NCBI GenBank assembly: GCA_964528055.1
Contig: CAZGQM010000003.1
Location: forward strand, 1 to 64,000
Direction of reading: 5' to 3'
Origin: Geoanaerobacter sp964528055
GTDB lineage: Bacteria > Desulfobacterota > Desulfuromonadia > Geobacterales > DSM-12255
DNA: 64,000 nucleotides
Part shown: positions 61,757 to 64,000 of the stretch, one piece after another
Position numbering within the stretch: position 1 is the stretch's first letter
Layout of the letters: each line of letters begins with the position of its first letter
Made by a program: the position numbers and the translations under genes
Notes under the pieces: model-generated
The model's input: the letters and a program-made list of their open reading frames with translations, nothing else
The model's database searches: none
Told to the model about the DNA's origin: nothing

Positions 61757-61922
61757 ACCTTGAACCCTCCGTAAACATTAAAAGTACAATCATATACGCA
61801 TACCAATCAATTGCAACCAAACAACCCAGAAATACGCTGGAGTTTGCAAACTCTTTTCAATCCCGCAATATATTCGCAATAAATCCCTGCTATTAATGAG
61901 TTACTAGAAGTCCGATCATCCA

Positions 61923-61952
61923 TCCTCGCTCCTCATAATAGTATTAAGCGAG
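61923..61952 (+). promoter_or_regulatory. Leader hairpin before a small-protein gene
   Basis: CCTCGCT and AGCGAGG enclose an AT-rich loop with TATTAAG, directly upstream of AAGGAGAAAG and the ATG at 61975. It could be a transcript-stabilising or operator structure. Confidence 0.35.
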
Positions 61953-61974
61953 GAAACTTGAAGGAGAAAGAATC

Positions 61975-62178
61975 ATGCAAAACCATACAAATCTGCACAC
62001 CCTTACCCATGTGGTGATCAACGACCTGCAGCAGGCCTTTGTCGCCTGCCCTGACCGACCTACCGAAGGGCTCATCCTGTCGGCCATCGTGAGCGTGAAG
62101 AAGGTTCATGATCTTCTACCAGAACCGGAATCTGCCATATCGGATATCGATCCGGAAGAGTACTGCTGCGCGGTCTGA
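61975..62178 (+). CDS. Small conserved protein, family member 2
   Basis: 67 residues, with GAAGGAGAAAG before the ATG. LTHVVINDLQQAFVACPDRP, then TEGLILSAIVSVKKVHDLLP, aligns without gaps to the product at 54260; both end with acidic residues followed by a cysteine (EEYCCAV versus EELRCA). No signal peptide or membrane helix. It is followed by a zinc-finger protein gene 70 bases on. Function unknown. Confidence 0.7.
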   Translation: MQNHTNLHTLTHVVINDLQQAFVACPDRPTEGLILSAIVSVKKVHDLLPEPESAISDIDPEEYCCAV

Positions 62179-62247
62179 TCTGCCCATCTACCATTTTGCT
62201 GTGTATAGTGCCACTACCTTTTGGCCAGTAAGAAAGGAGTTACACCG

Positions 62248-62421
62248 ATGAAATGCCCCAAATGCAAAACAAGAATTGGTCTGCACTACCATGAACGAGT
62301 TCTTCAGGAGCGGGGGCATGCCCAGGGAATATGCTGCTTCATCTGCGGATTATGGGTAAACGGCCATGAGCAGGAAGCTCTCTGTTCGTTGAAAAAGTTC
62401 CGCTCAGGACGACGCCTCTAG
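62248..62421 (+). CDS. Small cysteine-rich zinc-finger-like protein
   Basis: 57 residues, with AAAGGAGTTACACCG before the ATG. Two knuckles, MKCPKCKTRI and ICCFICGLWV, with several histidines between (LHYHERV), suggest a small zinc ribbon. Similar in style to the 57987 product. Lies about 90 bases before the polyphosphate:AMP phosphotransferase gene. Confidence 0.68.
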   Translation: MKCPKCKTRIGLHYHERVLQERGHAQGICCFICGLWVNGHEQEALCSLKKFRSGRRL

Positions 62422-62513
62422 CCGATAAGGGATTTCAGGCAACATCATTCGACCCGGCCGGTTTCTGTGTTAGAATTTAGAAACCTGATCCAAAATCAGC
62501 CCGGGAGGGATCG

Positions 62514-64000
62514 ATGTTCGAATCTGCAGAACTTGGTCACAAGATCGACAAGCAACGGTTCAAGAGAGAAGTGCCCGTCCTTCGGGAAGCCCTGCTGGAT
62601 GCGCAGATAGACCTGCTGCAGTCGAAGAGATTCCCGGTCATCATTCTGATCGGGGGGGTCGATTGCGCCGGCAAGGGGGAGACGGTCAACATCCTTAACG
62701 AATGGATGGACCCCCGGCACATTGAAACCCATGCCCTGCGGAACCTGACCGACGAGGAGTTGGAACGTCCCCCCATGTGGCGCTACTGGCGTTCACTCCC
62801 CCCGCAGGGGAAGATCGGGATCTTCCTCGGAACCTGGTATTCAGCCCCGTTGATCGAGAATGTCTATGGCAACATCTCCAATGCCGAGCTCGATCAAAGA
62901 CTGGAAAGGATCATCCGCTTCGAAAAAATGCTCTGCAATGAAGGGGCCCTGTTCCTCAAATTCTGGCTGCACCTTTCCAAAGAGCAGCAGAAAAAACGCC
63001 TCAAAACCCTCGAAAATGATCCCGTAACCCGTTGGCGGGTTACCGATACCGACTGGAAACATTATAAACTTTACGACCGTTTCCACCAGGTCTCTGAGCG
63101 GATGCTCCGGGCCACAAGCAGTGCAGAGTCCCCCTGGCTTATTGTAGAGGGGAGTGACCCTCGTTACCGTTACCTCACCATAGGGACTGCAATCCACCAG
63201 GCTCTCCGGCAGCGGCTCGACTCCCCTGTGACCCCGCACAAGGAAGAGCCGTTTCCTCCAATCACCCTGGCAATCGACGGCGTACGTATTCTCCAGACCA
63301 TTGATCTCTCGAAGCAGTTGCCGAAAAGCGAGTACGACATTGAACTTGAGAAATGGCAGGGGAGACTCAACCAGCTTTCGCGCCATAAACGATTCCAAAA
63401 TCTTTCAGTGATTGCGGTCTTTGAAGGCCACGATGCAGCAGGCAAAGGTGGCGCCATTCGCCGCATAACCCAGGCCCTGGATGCCCGCCAATACCGCGTC
63501 ATACCGATTGCTTCGCCGAGCGAGGAGGAACAGCTGCAGCCTTACCTCTGGCGCTTCTGGCGACATCTCCCCCATGCAGGAAGATTTGCAGTATTCGACC
63601 GCTCATGGTATGGCCGGGTACTGGTTGAACGGGTCGAAGGATTCTGTTCTCATGCCGACTGGATGCGTGCCTACGGCGAGATCAATGACTTCGAGGAACA
63701 GCTGGTGCGACACCATACGGTAGTGGTGAAATTCTGGCTGTCAATCGACAAGGAAGAACAGCTGAGACGCTTCGAAGAGCGGGAAAAGATCAGCTTCAAG
63801 CGGTTCAAGATAACCGACGAAGACTGGAGAAATCGTGAAAAATGGGGGGAATACGAACTTGCGGTCTGCGACATGATCGACCGGACCAGCACCGAGATTG
63901 CACCCTGGACCCTGGTGGAGGCAAATGACAAGAATTATGCCCGCATCAAGATATTGAAAACTCTCTGTACGCGGATTGAGTCGGCGATCGATCGGGAAAA
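62514..64000 (+). CDS. pap: Polyphosphate:AMP phosphotransferase (two-domain PPK2), 3' end cut by window
   Basis: At least 495 residues; the frame is open to the window end. Start at ATG 62514 behind GGGAGGG. Two PPK2 domains in tandem: the first has the P-loop GGVDCAGKGE (47-56) but a poor Walker B/lid region (TWYSAPLIENVYG), the second has EGHDAAGKGGAIRRI and a proper FDRSWYGRVLVERVEGF. This matches class II PPK2/PAP proteins, in which the C-terminal half is the active one. The reaction is AMP + polyP to ADP, drawing on the store made by PPK1. Only the last few residues seem to be missing. Confidence 0.92.
   Translation, partial: MFESAELGHKIDKQRFKREVPVLREALLDAQIDLLQSKRFPVIILIGGVDCAGKGETVNILNEWMDPRHIETHALRNLTDEELERPPMWRYWRSLPPQGKIGIFLGTWYSAPLIENVYGNISNAELDQRLERIIRFEKMLCNEGALFLKFWLHLSKEQQKKRLKTLENDPVTRWRVTDTDWKHYKLYDRFHQVSERMLRATSSAESPWLIVEGSDPRYRYLTIGTAIHQALRQRLDSPVTPHKEEPFPPITLAIDGVRILQTIDLSKQLPKSEYDIELEKWQGRLNQLSRHKRFQNLSVIAVFEGHDAAGKGGAIRRITQALDARQYRVIPIASPSEEEQLQPYLWRFWRHLPHAGRFAVFDRSWYGRVLVERVEGFCSHADWMRAYGEINDFEEQLVRHHTVVVKFWLSIDKEEQLRRFEEREKISFKRFKITDEDWRNREKWGEYELAVCDMIDRTSTEIAPWTLVEANDKNYARIKILKTLCTRIESAIDRE

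Overview
The window looks like a chromosomal segment of a GC-rich deltaproteobacterium, most likely Geobacter or a close relative (Desulfuromonadota). I infer this from the combination of GEMM-I riboswitches in front of surface-protein genes, PEP-CTERM/VPLPA-type sorting tails, dockerin-like C-termini of the kind common in Geobacter, TPS adhesins and typical protein families; no rRNA or other taxonomic marker is present. I found no tRNA, rRNA, CRISPR array, intact insertion sequence or phage gene. LAYOUT: 1-2320 (minus) is the start of glmS plus galE, for amino-sugar and nucleotide-sugar supply. 2425-8151 (minus) is an envelope module: an exbB fused to DUF2341/LamG domains, exbD, tonB, a coiled-coil porin and a SurA-like chaperone that lacks its prolyl-isomerase domain. 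8488-21492 (minus) is a two-partner secretion locus: an FKBP-like lipoprotein, the TpsB transporter and a 3403-residue haemagglutinin-like exoprotein. 22-35 kb (plus) holds surface proteins: a PEP-CTERM protein and a PstS-like binding protein behind a GEMM riboswitch; a minus-strand cohesin-like protein; an operon of a PEP-CTERM protein, a formylglycine-enzyme-like protein, a chimeric MBG-repeat/dockerin-like protein and a cohesin-like lipoprotein; then a sorted subtilisin-like protease and a CheY-like regulator. 35-52 kb (plus) holds further PEP-CTERM proteins together with secreted phosphoesterases (a PHP-family protein and two UshA-like proteins) and a TMTC-like membrane protein with TPRs. 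Intergenic regions here carry repeated leader modules: a promoter block, element A (a leader ending in a terminator), a GEMM aptamer and element B (a long imperfect hairpin), in varying order. 52-64 kb holds a CorA-like channel, an exosortase (Cys/Arg/His all present), a histidine kinase and response-regulator pair, a secreted inorganic pyrophosphatase, polyphosphate kinase 1, a polyphosphate:AMP phosphotransferase cut by the window end, and several very small proteins, three of which are paralogues. HOW IT FITS TOGETHER (inference): the exosortase near 54.5 kb is a good candidate to anchor the sorted proteins encoded between 22 and 52 kb, and some of these are switched by a cyclic dinucleotide through GEMM RNAs. 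Secreted phosphoesterases, a PstS-like protein, a secreted pyrophosphatase and the polyphosphate enzymes suggest a phosphate-capture and storage theme. The most novel-looking signals are elements A and B and their shuffled arrangement with the GEMM aptamers.
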